From assembly GCF_030272615.1 (NCBI RefSeq), contig NC_081406.1, positions 237,813,922 through 237,877,921 of the forward strand: a DNA stretch of 64,000 nucleotides, in the 5' to 3' direction. A model generated the notes under the pieces. The model saw nothing but the letters and a program-made list of their open reading frames with translations. It ran no database searches and was not told the DNA's origin. This DNA comes from Cryptomeria japonica (lineage: Eukaryota > Streptophyta > Pinopsida > Cupressales > Cupressaceae). Positions 45,995 through 57,889 of the stretch are shown here, one piece after another. The first letter of the stretch is position 1, and the number at the start of each line of letters is the position of its first letter. A program made the position numbers and the translations under genes.

Positions 45995-47539
45995 TTCATT
46001 AGAAGATGTGACAGCAAAGACTGATTCATTTGGAAAATCTGTCAACATTGGATGATCATCATGAATAGGTGCCTTTGCAAGTTGATCCGCTATGATTTGT
46101 CCTTTTATTTCCTTTCTCTCAATGTACTCAATATCAAACTCACTGAGGATCATAACCCACTTTGCTAGGTGACCTGTCAAAGCTGCCCTACTAAGCAAGT
46201 ATTTCAAGGGATCAATTTTTGCAACTAGCAATGTTTGATGATTTAACATATAGTGTCGAAGCTTCTGTGTTGCAAATACCACTACTAAACATGCCCGTTC
46301 AATAGTTGAATAATTCAGCTCATAGCCTACTAGTGTCCGACTGATATAATAAATAGCTCGTTCTTTGCCTTTCTCATCCTGTTGGGCTAAGAGAACTCCC
46401 AATGTCGTTTTAGTTGCAGAAATATACAATATGAATGGCTTCCCTTCTATAGGAGGCATTAGAATAGGTGGCGACAGCAGATAATCCTTGAGAGTTTGAA
46501 ATGTTGATTGACATTGCTCAGTCCATTTAAAAGTGACACCTTTATGCAATAAATGCTGGAAGGGATGAAATTTGTCTGCCAATTGAGCTATAAACTGGCG
46601 GATTGACTGTAGCTTTCCTTGCAGACTTCTTAGTTGATAGAGATTTGAAGGAGGAGGCATATCCATTATTGCTTTAACCTTTTCAGGGTCTACTTCGATG
46701 CCTCTGTGAGAAATAATTTACCCTAATAATTTGCCAGCTGTGACACCAAAGACACATTTCTTTGGGTTGAGTCTGAGCTTGTAGGTTTCCATTCAATCAA
46801 ATATTGGGCCAAGGATGGCTAGATGACTATCTCTTGTGATAGATTTGCATAATAGGTCATCAACATAGTCTTCCATCAAAGTATGCATAAAATCATGGAA
46901 AATTGTCATCATAGCTCTTTGATATGTTGCGCCAGCATTTTTAAGACCAAAAGGAATCACATTCCAGCAGTAGGTACCCCAAGCACATGTGAATGCAATC
47001 TTATGTTGATCTTTAGGAGCAATGTGAATTTGATTATATCCAGAAAAACCATCCATCAATGATAGCATCTCATATCCGGCAGTCATGTCAACTATGATAT
47101 CTATATTCGGCAATAAAAAGTCATCTTTAGGGCATTCTTTATTAAGATCCCTAAAATCCATACAAATTCTAATGCCCCCAGTTACTTTGCTAACTGGTAC
47201 CAAATTTGAAATCCAATCTGCATAATCAATTGGTCTGATAATGCCCACATCTAATAATTTTTTGAGTTCTACTTTGACCAAGAGAGCCACCTGGGGATGC
47301 ATCTTTCTGAGTTTTTGTTTGACAGGCTTGGCATCTGATTTTAATGGCAAGTGATGGAGGACTAATTCTGGATCAAGATCGGGCATATCTGCATAGGACC
47401 ATGCAAATTTGATCTTCTTCTCAAGAAAGAAATTGACAAAATCTATTCTTTCTTGTTTTGATAGAGAAGCAACAAAATGAATGACCTTAGGGTTGTCAGG
47501 TGTACCCAAATTTATCTCTTCGGTCATTTCCACAAGCAA
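45995..47539 (-). pseudogene. Gy2 reverse transcriptase and first RNase H
   Basis: RT (46793-47539): KQKLRKMHPQVALLVKVEL, the CMDFRDLNKECPKDDFLL segment, motif A LSLMDGFSGYNQ with its catalytic Asp, and YVDD. After a stop at about 46790, CVFGVTAGKLLG and QSIRQFIAQLADKFHPFQ continue the thumb. RNase H follows with FILYISATKTTLGVLLAQQD, RHYMLNHQ and QIIADQLAKAP. In this copy the catalytic residues are present but the frame is not. It shares a linker motif (KDVPMGENLSEAP) with Gy1. Confidence 0.9.
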
Positions 47540-47551
47540 TGTTGATTTATC

Positions 47552-48265
47552 CTAACTTGATGAGGGTATGTCCAATCTTCCACCTTTGGGCGCCTCAGAG
47601 AGGTTTTCACCCATAGGTACATCTTTTATTTTTACTTTTTCATGATCAGAGAGTGCCTTATGATTTTCACTCAAAGACCTATTCTTCTGATTTTTTACTT
47701 TTTCTTTTTCACTTTTATGACTAGAAGATGGAGTTGACTCCCCAAAATATGTTGTAGAATCTAAATCAATAGCAAACCCTACCTTATGATCACCTTGTGG
47801 TATGCCTTCCCGTAGTCCAAGGAATTTTGCAATTGCTTCGTCATTTTGAAAACAATCCAATTTGAGTGGTTCGTGTTGGTCCTGTTGGATAAGCTATGGA
47901 TAGATAAGGGGCATGTCATCATCGGTTTCAGGGAGAGTTAGGGCCGAGATGGTAAGGATAATGATGTTTGTGGTATCACTATCTGAACTGCTCATATCTG
48001 ATTCGGAGCTTGGGTCCCAGAATGACTCTATCCAAGCGTTAGGACACGTTTTGGGAGGGGGAGTTATTTCATGTTTGTCTTCCATGGGCAAATCATCGAG
48101 GTCAAGGAAAATATCTTCGAGAGCATAGGAGCTAGAAGAAAAGGAACTCCATTCCCATTCATTGGAATTAGTTTCGGGTTGGGTATCCTCAGGTGTTGTT
48201 TCATCATCAGAGTCACGCCCTTTTCCACACGTGGTCACTTTGGTAGATGAGGTTCCAATTCGCAA
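47552..48265 (-). pseudogene. Gy2 linker between G-patch and RT
   Basis: Acidic, low-complexity segments in two frames: 47552-47860, with KIKDVPMGENLSEAPKGGRL, and 47894-48265, Ser/Asp/Glu-rich. No domain is recognised. The same position in Gy1 holds a comparable acidic linker. Confidence 0.55.
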
Positions 48266-48295
48266 TGGTACAAAACCTAACCCTAAAGTTGGATG

Positions 48296-49130
48296 TCACA
48301 TCTTAGGTATAATAGGTTCCAGTCTTCCTTTCTTATCAGGGCCCAAACCACTGTAGCCATCATATCCCTTTTTCTGTAGCATAGTAAACACTTTTCCATA
48401 CCGCTCCACTGGCAACCTGACAGGTGGTGTCTCAGTTGGATCCTTATAAAGCCAATCTATGACATCATCATCCAAAGTTTCTTTGTCAAGTTCACCCCAT
48501 CTTGTAAATGTAGTGGGGGGCTGATATTGAATGACTATCTTAGGTTCCTTTTGCAACAAATGTGGTTTGCCATGTGATTTTGGAGATATTGGTAAATTCC
48601 CAATGAGGAATGTTTGAGGCATTGAATACTCTCTGCATCCTTGGTCCTGTATCTTCAATTTTCCTTTGACAGCATCTATCAATTCATTAGGATCCACATA
48701 ATTATGTGGGTGGGCCTCCCTATTGACTGGGACTTGTTGCTTTGGGGAATCCTTTAGATTAGCACAAAATTGAAATGGATTACGATCCCCTGGAATTGTT
48801 ATCTCAGTCCCATTGTAAGGATATTTTAAACACTGATGATAAGTAGATGGAACTGCTTTCATTGTGTGGATCCACGGACAGCCAAGAATCATATTGTAAG
48901 GGAGATCAAGGTCTAGGACCTACAGGAAAGTGTTTTCTGTCACTGGACCGACTCTGATAGGCAATAAAATTACCCCTTTAGATGGACGCTCAGCATCATC
49001 ATATGCTTTGATTGTTATTCTTCTGGAAGAATCAATGTCATTTTCTATATAACCAAGACCAATGACCACTCTCAAGGTATAGATGTTAAGACCTTCTTCG
49101 CCATCTATCAAGACTCGTCAGATCTTGCAA
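48296..49130 (-). pseudogene. Gy2 aspartic protease and G-patch
   Basis: The protease active-site region reads MIDGEEGLNIYT near 49111 (the second Gly of the usual IDGG is Glu). RITIKAYDDAERPSKGVILL, the strand MILGCPWIH and STYHQCLKYPYNGTE follow after a TAG at about 48918. At the C-terminus (48299-48430) is a G-patch-like segment: RYGKVFTMLQKKGYDGYSGL then GPDKKGRLEP. It lines up with the Gy1 G-patch, although the spacing differs. Confidence 0.7.
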
Positions 49131-49436
49131 TTATGGACAAAGACTTCCAGATGTAAAGGATCATTATGAGGGAGCTTATCAGGAGAAATATCGTTATCAG
49201 AAAAGGCGACGTGTTGGGAAATAGCTAGATGTCCAATTCACAACATCAATGTCTATCAGGACAGTGGACTCAGTTAAAACTTTATCTAGGATTGCGCAAT
49301 GCATAGGGGACATTTTCAACAACTCAAGAATTGATATTTGTGTAGGTGTCTTCCCCAGATGATCTAGGAGATTATACTAACTCGTAGGAGTTAATTTGGG
49401 AGGAATTGCAGGAGCTCCTTTCAGGACTATTTTGGA

Positions 49437-52400
49437 TCAACAAGTGGTGACTGCGCAAGAAGGATCTTGTCCCTTTATTCTTATGGTGGAAACATACTCA
49501 TTTGACGCTCGAAAACAATTGATGACATTGTTATAACCAGTATTTGCATAATTGAGATTTGTTGTTTGGGTAGAGTTTGAAGAAGATGCTTTACCCTTGT
49601 CATGATCAAGCAAAGGAGTTTTAAAAATTGTATGATCAGTGTTAGAGGTCACGTTGGGTGGGTCTACCTCAATTACCCCTTGATCTAACAAGTCTTGAAT
49701 CATATGTTTCAATTGAAAACACGATGTGGTTTTATGTACTTTTGACCGATGGTATTCACAATATTCATTATCATTCCACCAATGTGGCTTTACCAATGGT
49801 TCTTCCTTGACATCTGGTAACTTGATAAACTTTGCTTGTATTAATTGTTTCATTACTGACTCAATAGGCTCTCCCAATGGCGTAAACTATCGAGGAGGCC
49901 CATCCCTTGATCTAAAAGGTTTTCATTGCTGGTTTTGTTGCTGACCTTGTTGTTGATTATATTGTTGAGTATATTGTTGGTATTGCAGCTGTTGAGTAAC
50001 ATTGCTTGCTGGTGTTTGATTTTGTTCCATAGCTGACATATTAGGAGCACTCAATTTCTTTATTGTGAACGTGGGTTGATTTGCATTCACTGCTCTTGTG
50101 TCGACAACTCCATCATTAGTGACATTCTTGTTTTTGTACCAAAATCTATTTTTCTCCCCAGAATTATTTGTGTTATCACTATCTTTATTGAGTTTAATGA
50201 TTCCCTTAGCTACAAGAGCAGTTTCAATGTTCATCCCTTTCTTAATGAGTTTCTCAATGGTACTGGGACTTTTCAATTTGAGCTCATACATCATTTCTGG
50301 GACCAAATTTTGAATAAATAAGTTCACTTGTTGTTCTTCAGGTATATCTAGGGAAGAATGACTATACAAGCTTTGCCATCATTGCAAGAAAGTCACTAAT
50401 GGTTCACCTTGCTTTTGCTTGGTGTTGCAAAAATCTGACATGGTCACTTCACTGTCAATGTTGAATGCGAAGTGGGATATAAACTTTTGAGCCAATTCTG
50501 ACCAAGTCTTTATATTCCCTGAAAAATGCGAATACCAATCCATGGCTTGTCCTGTGAGACTTTGTGCAAATAAGCACATTAAATATGTTTCCCCATAACT
50601 CACTTCAGTACATGCTATGAAAAATGCTCGAATATGGTCTTTTGGATTGCTGTTCCCTTTATTTTTCTCAAAATTAAGTGCCTCAAAATGCTTAGGGAAG
50701 GGAGGCATGTACAAGCTCTTGTCAAATGGATTAGGACATAAATCTTGATCTGTGTACAATTTATTTGTTCCTTTGGTTTCCAATGCGTCGACTTGTTGTT
50801 GTAACTTCTCAAGCTATTGTGCAAATGTGTCAAGTATCGAAGATTTTGGAAGTTCCTCATTCACTCTTGGGTGTAGTCTTTGTCGATACATCCTGCTCTC
50901 CATTGGCTATTGATGCTCAGAAATTGTTGTCTTTGGTGTCTCTGGCATATAAAGTTCTTGATATAGCTCTTGTTGTTGTGGTTGTGCCATGCCTTGACGT
51001 TGACCCTGTTGTTGTGCTTCTTGTGGTGGAATCATGATTGGTAGCCTTGGTTGATATTGCAATTGAGGGTGTTGTTGATATTGCATGGACATCAATTGTA
51101 GCTGTGAAGTATGATAATTTGTTTGTCTTGGCACATATTGAGGCACATGTTGTTGATGGTGACGAATCGGAATTTGCTGACTTTGTGCCAATTGTTGTTG
51201 TCTTGATGTAAATCCCATCATTTGCAAAAAAACTTTGTTTGGGAGGTTTTTGTTGTTTCTCCTTGAGATGGGGTATGGCACTCACATTTACTTGTTGTGT
51301 TGTTTGTCCAATCCACTATGGTGGTTGCAAGTTTGAATTAACTTGTAATGGTGCAGAAGACACCGCAACATGTTGTTGAATGCGATATTGTTGTTGTTGT
51401 GCATTGCTTGTTTGCACATTCGATTGTGCCTTTTGTGTATTACTCAATTGTTGTAACACTTGTTGTTGGTGCAAACCATTATTTGTGGCTCTTTGTGTTG
51501 CCATTATCGAAGGATCTATCACAATATTTTGCATAACAAGTACATGAGTATTTGGCAAATATATTGAACTTAATGGGACATAGGAACTTTGCTGCATTGT
51601 GGAATTGTTTTGGACATTGGTAAGATCAGGCATTCTAGTCGTAAAGCTTTCTTGCGTCTTAGATTTTGATCCACTTGTAATTATTCGAGGAATCATTTCT
51701 TGTTGAGGGACAGCTGTCAATATTTGTGTGGCCCTCATTTGATCTTGTGTTAAAGGTGTTGTATTAATTAACGGATTGTTTATTGTTTCAAATGATGACT
51801 TTTGAGGAATAGTCACTGTCAACATTTTTGAAGCACGTTTACTCATCAAGGTGTGTTGAGTTTCTTGTTGCACATTTTCTTCATTTTGATGTGGAGAGAA
51901 ACTTAACAGCTCACCGCCTTGTTGTTTTTGCACATTAATTTGCTCACTTGAGGAGGTCACATTACTCATCATGTCAAGATATTTTTGTGGGAACATCTTA
52001 AAGACCTTGTTCAAGAATTTATCCATCTTTTTTGTTAACTTTGCATCTTTAAGGAACATATCAACATCATCAGAAGCATCAGAATCTGATGAAGAATCTG
52101 GTAAAACATTTGGATTTATTTCTTATTGAATGCCTTTATCTGAACCAAATCCTTGTGAAAGAGTTTGTTCCTCATGTAATGTTTGAATTTCATGTTGCAG
52201 GTTCAGTTGATTCCAGTCGAAAGGTGCATTTTCTCTTGGTGTTGGTGGAACACTCCCATATCCTAGTTTCATGGGTACAAACAATGGCTCATATAATGGA
52301 GGTGGTCCAAGTTGAACCATTCCATATGGTGGTAATGATGTGTTTGACGAACCTTCAATTTGTAATGACTGACTAGGTTGAAACTGTGAGTTTGATACAT

Positions 52401-52464
52401 TGTCAATGGGTTGATATGTTGCTTCACCCATCTTCTTAGATTTTGACCTTGTTTCAACAGACAT
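49437..52464 (-). pseudogene. Gy2 Gag with a Gln-rich N-terminal extension
   Basis: The start MSVETRSKSKK (52464) is chosen because Gy1 Gag starts MPVQTRNSHNK. About 500 residues of Gln-, Ser- and Pro-rich text follow (52464-50907; for example QQQGQRQGMAQPQQQ), then a capsid-like core near 50379-50783 (FIACTEVSYGETYLMCLFAQ, TGQAMDWYSH). The nucleocapsid part is at 49437-50369, including YCEYHRSKVHKTTSCFQLKH. Frames change near 51300, and stops (TAG at about 50376, 49920 and 49890) interrupt it. The Gln-rich extension is much longer than the corresponding Gy1 N-terminus. Confidence 0.75.
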
Positions 52465-54461
52465 GTCACTATGCAAATGCAATATTTTTTTTGGGATTTT
52501 TTTTTTTTAAAAAGGAATGATGTATGATATGCAACTAAATGCAACCTAAATAAATGAAAATGCAATCTATGGCAAGAATGCAACCTATGTTTTTTTTGTT
52601 TTTCAAGATTTGGACAAACTTTTTGAAATGCAATCCTAAAGACTCAACCTTGGGAAGTTGGAGTGAAGCCAAGACCTTAAAGGACAAAGGACCAAATGAC
52701 AATAGGACAAATTGACAATGTCTCACCTATATGCTTGGATACTGAGCTAGGTTTGACAAAAATGATATTAACGAAAGGACAAATTTTAGACAAGGTCAAG
52801 ACTTCTTAACAACAACTTAGGGTATCATCCAAAGTTTTGATTTTTCAAGTTTAACAAACCAAATTTTTGAGACTAAATGCAAGAAGGCAATGATTATGAC
52901 AATGACTTAGGATATGATATGACAAGATGAAGCCAAGACAAGATGACAATACAATGACAAGGATATGCGAAGACCAAAGACTTGGAATATGCAAAATGCA
53001 ACCTAGGCAAGACCTAATTTTAGCATGACAAGGATAATGCAGGAATGTCACCTAAATGGAAATCTAGCCTAGATATGACAATGAAATGCAAACTTAGGGA
53101 AAATGATCTTTGACCTAAGTGCAAAATGAGGATGCTTGCAATGAAAATGACTAAAATGAAGGGAGATGACAATATGCTTTAGGACCTAAGTGGGACTATG
53201 CAAAACCTAGCCTAAAGTGACATGAATTTTGAAACAAAGACATTCAATGTTTTGACAAGCCATGTTCAAATGTTGGATGAATGCTTGGACAAATTTGGAC
53301 TTTTGTTTGGATTTTCTTTTAAATTGAAGGTTGTTGATTTTGAAAATCCAAGTTGATTATGAACACTTTTGAAAGTTTGTTTTTAATTTAACCTTTGACA
53401 ATCACAAAAGACAAAATGTTTGTTTGACTTTTGACTCAAGACAATCAAGCACATTTACAACAAATCCTATGGCTGGCAAGGACAATATCTGTTGAATCCT
53501 CTAACGAAATACAACACTTAGCCCGATAGCTAGACACTTGGTAGCACTGGCTCCCCCTTAAATTGCACTCACTTCTTGGGCATACCAAGCTTCGAGTTCA
53601 AGGGGCATCACTTCCCAAGAACTTTCTATCTCTAACTAAGGAGTACATGAGAGGTGTCTTCGGCATGCGCGTATCACAACACCTGAGCCAACAGATAGAA
53701 GGATTTTGGCCTCTAAAAACAAGAGATTCTAGTAAGGGCTTCCATTTGGGTGGGTATTGATCCGGTGAATAAATCATCGCAATACCATTCTAGCACCCAT
53801 TGTCTACAACTTTCGTTACATCCACAGTTATTTAGAGTGGTTCGGAAGAGCTTGGCTTTAGCCCATCACCACTTAGGTTCGTTCCCTCTCACCAATGCCT
53901 GTGCAAAGTGCTAGGAAAATTGGGAGGCAGGCCCAATTCTAAGGGTTAAAACATGCAATCAAACTAAAAGCAAACAAAGCATGCATGGTGTTCATTAATC
54001 TTTAAGAAACTAAATGTGCAACTACTTTAAAAATCACATGCAAGATGTTTTAATAAAAGTCTTTGACCGCGTCCTGCATAAGAATTGTTAGTAGTTTCAT
54101 TTTTAGTCTTCATCACACGTAACGCCAAGATGTTGCACAGAGAATCAGTACCAAAGAAAACTAGAATATAAGAACAGAATGAAAACAAAGTAATTTGCAA
54201 GTAAAAACACTGGTTTCACCTCTGTTTCTGGCCTTACACAGGCGCAGAATGTCTCAACATAGGCGCAGAATGCCTTGGCAGGGGCACAGATCTCTTTGAC
54301 ATAGGCGTAGATCTCTTTGACATAGGCACAGATCTCCTTAACACAGGCACAGATCCCTCCTACACATGCGCAGAAGTGTCCAGAAAGCCCTGAGTTGCCC
54401 TGTTTCTTGGGTTTTCACCTGCAAATTAGCTCAAAAGCACTCAAAAACATGGTTAAGGGGT
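52465..54461 (-). other. Gy2 leader
   Basis: Non-coding, about 2 kb between PBS and gag. It holds A-rich text (52840-53450) and a patch near 53480-53960 that resembles the Gy1 leader near 12160-12540 in layout. The minisatellite at 54232-54372 lies next to the PBS. Confidence 0.55.
54232..54372. repeat. Minisatellite of ACAGGCGCAGA words next to the Gy2 PBS
   Basis: Units of about 24-26 bp: acacaggcgcagaat, acataggcgcagaat, gcaggggcacagatctc, acataggcgtagatctc, acataggcacagatctc, acacaggcacagatc, acacatgcgcaga. All are in one orientation on the plus strand. agatct and tgcgca inside the units are palindromic. Both orientations of the same word occur at 40094-40215. Confidence 0.75.
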
Positions 54462-54463
54462 TA

Positions 54464-54480
54464 GTTCACGTCGGGCACCA
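54464..54480 (-). promoter_or_regulatory. Primer binding site of Gy2
   Basis: The minus strand reads TGGTGCCCGACGTGAAC, five bases from the LTR. It is related to the Gy1 site. The tRNA is not assigned. Confidence 0.7.
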
Positions 54481-54485
54481 GAAAA

Positions 54486-55860
54486 TGTAGATAGGAATTT
54501 GGAATTCATCAATGCAATAGATATTAGACTAGCTCAACCACAAAAACTAGATTGCAATGATAAGAAATGCTAAAAACATTCAATAGAGATATGAAGACAA
54601 GATAATCAAACCAAATGCAAACCATTGCAAACGTGAATATCTCCTCCATAATTCTCCATTGTCCTTCTTTCTCCTTCAAATTACTTTGTTTGTGGATCTC
54701 ACCTACAAGTGGAAAAGCATAGTATGAAAGCAAGATTGACAAGATGAAATGACAGCGTAAGGATACTAGAAGCGTGATTGATTTTTCTTTCGATTGAGGA
54801 AAATCGTCCAATTTATAGACAAATTGGAGAGATGACAAGATTAGCATGAAGAGATTTGAAAGGAAATTTCAAATCAAGGATGACAAATATGACAAATTCT
54901 GACAAGATTGACATGCAAAATTGATTGATTGACAAATTATGACAAAATTGACAAGATTGCTATGCAAAATTGATTGATTGACAAATTATGACAAAATTGA
55001 CAAGATTGCTATGTCATTCCCATGAAATTAGGGAAGAGAGAAAATATCCTCCATGATTGCAACAAATGGAAGCATAAACATAGGAGAAAATTAGGGGATG
55101 AATTTAAAGGAAATATTAGAAAAATTGAAGAAAATAGGAGAAAAAGAAATTAGGAATTAGGAGAAATTAGTAAATTGGAAAACTGAGAAAAAAATATGAA
55201 ATAGAAATTAGGTGAATTAATTAATAGGTTTTCATCCATTAATTAATTCATGAAAAGACCTAGGACTAAATAAATAGATTTATTTAACCCACTAAGAAGA
55301 AGAAAAGAATTAAATGAACAAATCATAAAACCCTAGAAATAAGAGGATAAGGAATTAGGTCAAGACAACAAGAAATTAATGTCGATTCGATCATGATTTT
55401 GATTGACAAAGGACCAATGCTGATAAACGATTGAGATTGGTTGAAAAATTGACCAAGATTGACAAAGAGATCAAATTGATAAGTGCCAATTGACGAGGAA
55501 CAATGACTAATTGATCCAAATTGACACGATTGAAAAGGACAACGATCGATGACGAATCGATCGCAAAATGACAAGATTGACAAGTTGATAAGGATCAACG
55601 ACAAATCGATCGCAAAATGACGAGATTAAGAAGAGGACAAGGATCGACCAAAATCATGACTAAAGATTGTTATCGACAAGACCTAATTTGAAAGCGATAA
55701 AAATGATGAATGTAGAAGAAGGACTCGATGCTCGCAAATGATAAAGACCAAGTGCGCAACATAGAAGAAATGTTAATGCAACGCAAAAACCCTAAAATAA
55801 GGCATTGGACAAATGTTAAAGTATGACTCCGCAAGCATTGACCATTTTTAGACATCTACA
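54486..55860 (-). repeat. 5' LTR of Gy2 (1375 bp)
   Basis: Same ends as 38247-39572. It has a 49-bp unit (atgcaaaattgattgattg...) twice in a row at 54913-54961 and 54962-55010; the other LTR has it once, which accounts for the 49-bp length difference. Confidence 0.92.
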
Positions 55861-56255
55861 GTAGCAATACATGACATTGGTTTTTTATAATCCACTTTTG
55901 TAAGTTAGTGAGACTTCTCTTTTGTATGTAAGCAGTGAGCTTTAGGCAGTTGCCCTTCCTACATGTGCAGGCCCCTATTGTAACAGTAATATTCTCTTAT
56001 TGGCCAGTAAGCGAATATTGTGGGTCACAAATCCCACCGAGGTTTTTCCCACACCAGGTTTCCTTGTTAAAAACATTGTGTTATGGTGTGTCTTTCATAT
56101 TGTGGTTGTTGTTCTTCTTTACTGCATTGATTTTGGTTTACCGGTACACAGTTTTGGAATGCTTTTTATTTAAGAAGTTTAAAAAATCAATTAACTGGTT
56201 AGATACTGATTCACCCCCCCCCCCCCCACTCTCAGTATCTTTAAGAATCCTAATA
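55861..56255 (+). repeat. 3' LTR of element B, right half
   Basis: Continues the B LTR with tacatgacattggtttttta and ends at gaatcctaata. A longer C run (56216-56228) than in the 5' LTR is the only obvious length change. It is followed by the right copy of the TTCTT duplication at 56256-56260. Confidence 0.88.
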
Positions 56256-56260
56256 TTCTT

Positions 56261-56625
56261 TTCTTCCATTCCCGTCTAGAGGAAATTATTTTGGATCTTT
56301 TCTAGCTTAGCAGCCATAGCCATAGAAATATTGAAGAGGGAGAGAAAGTACACAGGGATCCCTTGGAGGGAGGAGGAGAGCAGCTGCAATTTCCCAGCAC
56401 TACTGAGGAATCTACCTTTCCAACCAGCCAGCTTCTTCTACATTCATTCAAGGATAGAGATCTAGAAAGAATTAGAGACATCTTTAATAGTTAAGGGGAG
56501 GCCCAGGTAAGTGTCAGGGAGGGAGGCCCTTTGACAACCAAGGATTATGCAGACTTTATCTTGGAGTTGGACATTAGTGTGAAAGAAGTAAATGCTTCTC
56601 TTTTCATAGTTAATGTTAGGCTACT
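56261..56625 (-). pseudogene. LINE reverse transcriptase, upstream half of the split LINE
   Basis: The minus strand reads DKVCIILGCQRASLPDTYLG then LPLTI (about 56540-56480), KLAGWKGRFLSSAGKLQLL (about 56430-56370) and IPVYFLSLFNISMA. These RT C-terminal segments of plant L1-type LINEs precede the part found at 30150-31893. The two halves are separated exactly by element B and its duplication. Stops TAG, TGA and TAG lie near 56410-56460. Confidence 0.8.
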
Positions 56626-57889
56626 ATATATATTGCATGTTATGCTACTATATATATTTGTATTAATTTTTTTTTCCTTTTTGATGATATTTGTTGATCA
56701 CTAAACTTACTATAAAAAAAACCGCCTTATGGGAAACTCAGTGACAGGGGACCTGCATGTTTCCATAGAGTAACCTCTAGGATTTTAAAGCCGACTCTTT
56801 TTTTGTTTGGGGAAGTAAAGAGAAAGAAAGAAATATTAAAGTAAAACCTATTTTAAAGTGATGCGCTAAAATTGATTTTAGTACATTAAGGAGCACAAAG
56901 AACTTCACATACATGTCATTCTAAGGCCCATTCAACAATCTAAATTCCCAGAACAATGATGAAGATATAAGAAAAATTCCTTTTAACATAAAGAAATACA
57001 AACCATGCATCTACCAGATAACAAGTAAAAAACATGGTTTAATTGACATAGTATTAGGCATATATTTCTAAAGTTATATCAAAATTTCATAGATGCACAG
57101 TAAACTATCAAATGCACACTGAATAACAACAATCATAAAGGTCATGGCCACAGTTTGATTATTTTGTCTTCAAAAAATACAAACAATAGATTAAAGGCTA
57201 AAAATCCTATAGAATATTAGTTTTTCTTTTAAAATAAGTTTTGAACTCTTTTACAAGCAAAAATCACTGTTCTTATAGACTTGAAAATCAACAACCCGTG
57301 AGCTAGGAAAAACCAAAAAATGTTGTTGGTAGCTCCTCTGCATTCGTCGACATACAAAAACCTACAAATGAAAACCACCCTTGGCTTCTAGAGAAACCAC
57401 ATTTTGTTGTTTTGTTATTCAGATCAAAAAGATCCTCTGACGATTCATCTGCAATTGAAAATGTGAATACTTTTGGTTTGCCACCATGGAAGACATGCGG
57501 CATCAGGAGAGAGAGAGGCTTAGGCCTTGCGAATTGCTAACCCAAGACCTCTCGGGGAACTACCCACACAACACAATGCTCTGTAGAAAACTATGGGTCC
57601 CATTCACTTGGGGAAAAAACAAGCATCACAAATGAAATGCCACTCATCAAGAGCACGCGACTTAACTAACATGACAAAGAAAAGGGTGCTAAGAATGAGC
57701 ATCATGCCAATATGTAGCGGGTGTGGGCCAATCTCTTCAAAACAAAGCGTGTACAAAATAAAATACATAACTTTTTGTTGACTTCTGGGATAATTCTGCT
57801 TGCAAGATGCTGATACCCAAAATTTCTAGTTACAAACTTGATTTAAGCATAAGTAGGGAAAAGTCAATCCAAGAACTACTGCAAAGGGA
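56626..57889. other. Intergenic sequence, nothing recognised
   Basis: It starts with a small direct repeat (gctactatatatattg / gctactatatatatttg at 56625-56665) and a T run. Beyond that there is AT-rich sequence with no domain. A 66-codon minus frame at 57303-57503 has no recognisable features. Confidence 0.4.

Larger units (their letters stand above)
38247..55860 (-). mobile_element. Gy2: giant Tat-type Ty3/gypsy element with antisense PMD gene (17,614 bp)
   Basis: Minus-strand order: 5' LTR (54486-55860), PBS, ~2 kb leader, gag (52464 to 49437), protease, G-patch, RT, RNase H, a second RNase H, integrase (to 44240), spacer, an oppositely oriented plant mobile domain gene (40390-42260), PPT, 3' LTR (38247-39572). 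The second RNase H after the usual one places it in the Tat/Ogre group, which includes the largest plant LTR elements. The LTRs are very alike, and a near-exact 5-bp duplication flanks it, so it is the youngest insertion in this stack. Stops in every gene indicate it is nevertheless non-functional. Confidence 0.9.
31899..56255 (+). mobile_element. Element B: pol-less LTR retroelement carrying a nested Gy2
   Basis: It has a 775-bp 5' LTR, a tRNA-iMet-type PBS, ORF1 (32745-33709), ORF2 (34157-37404), a PPT (37840-37851) and a 3' LTR split in two (37852-38246 and 55861-56255) by Gy2. The flanks carry an exact 5-bp duplication. Without Gy2 the element is about 6.7 kb. No protease, integrase, RT or RNase H motif occurs in any frame I could follow between the LTRs. 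It would have to borrow these from an autonomous copia element with a compatible PBS and LTR. Confidence 0.85.
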
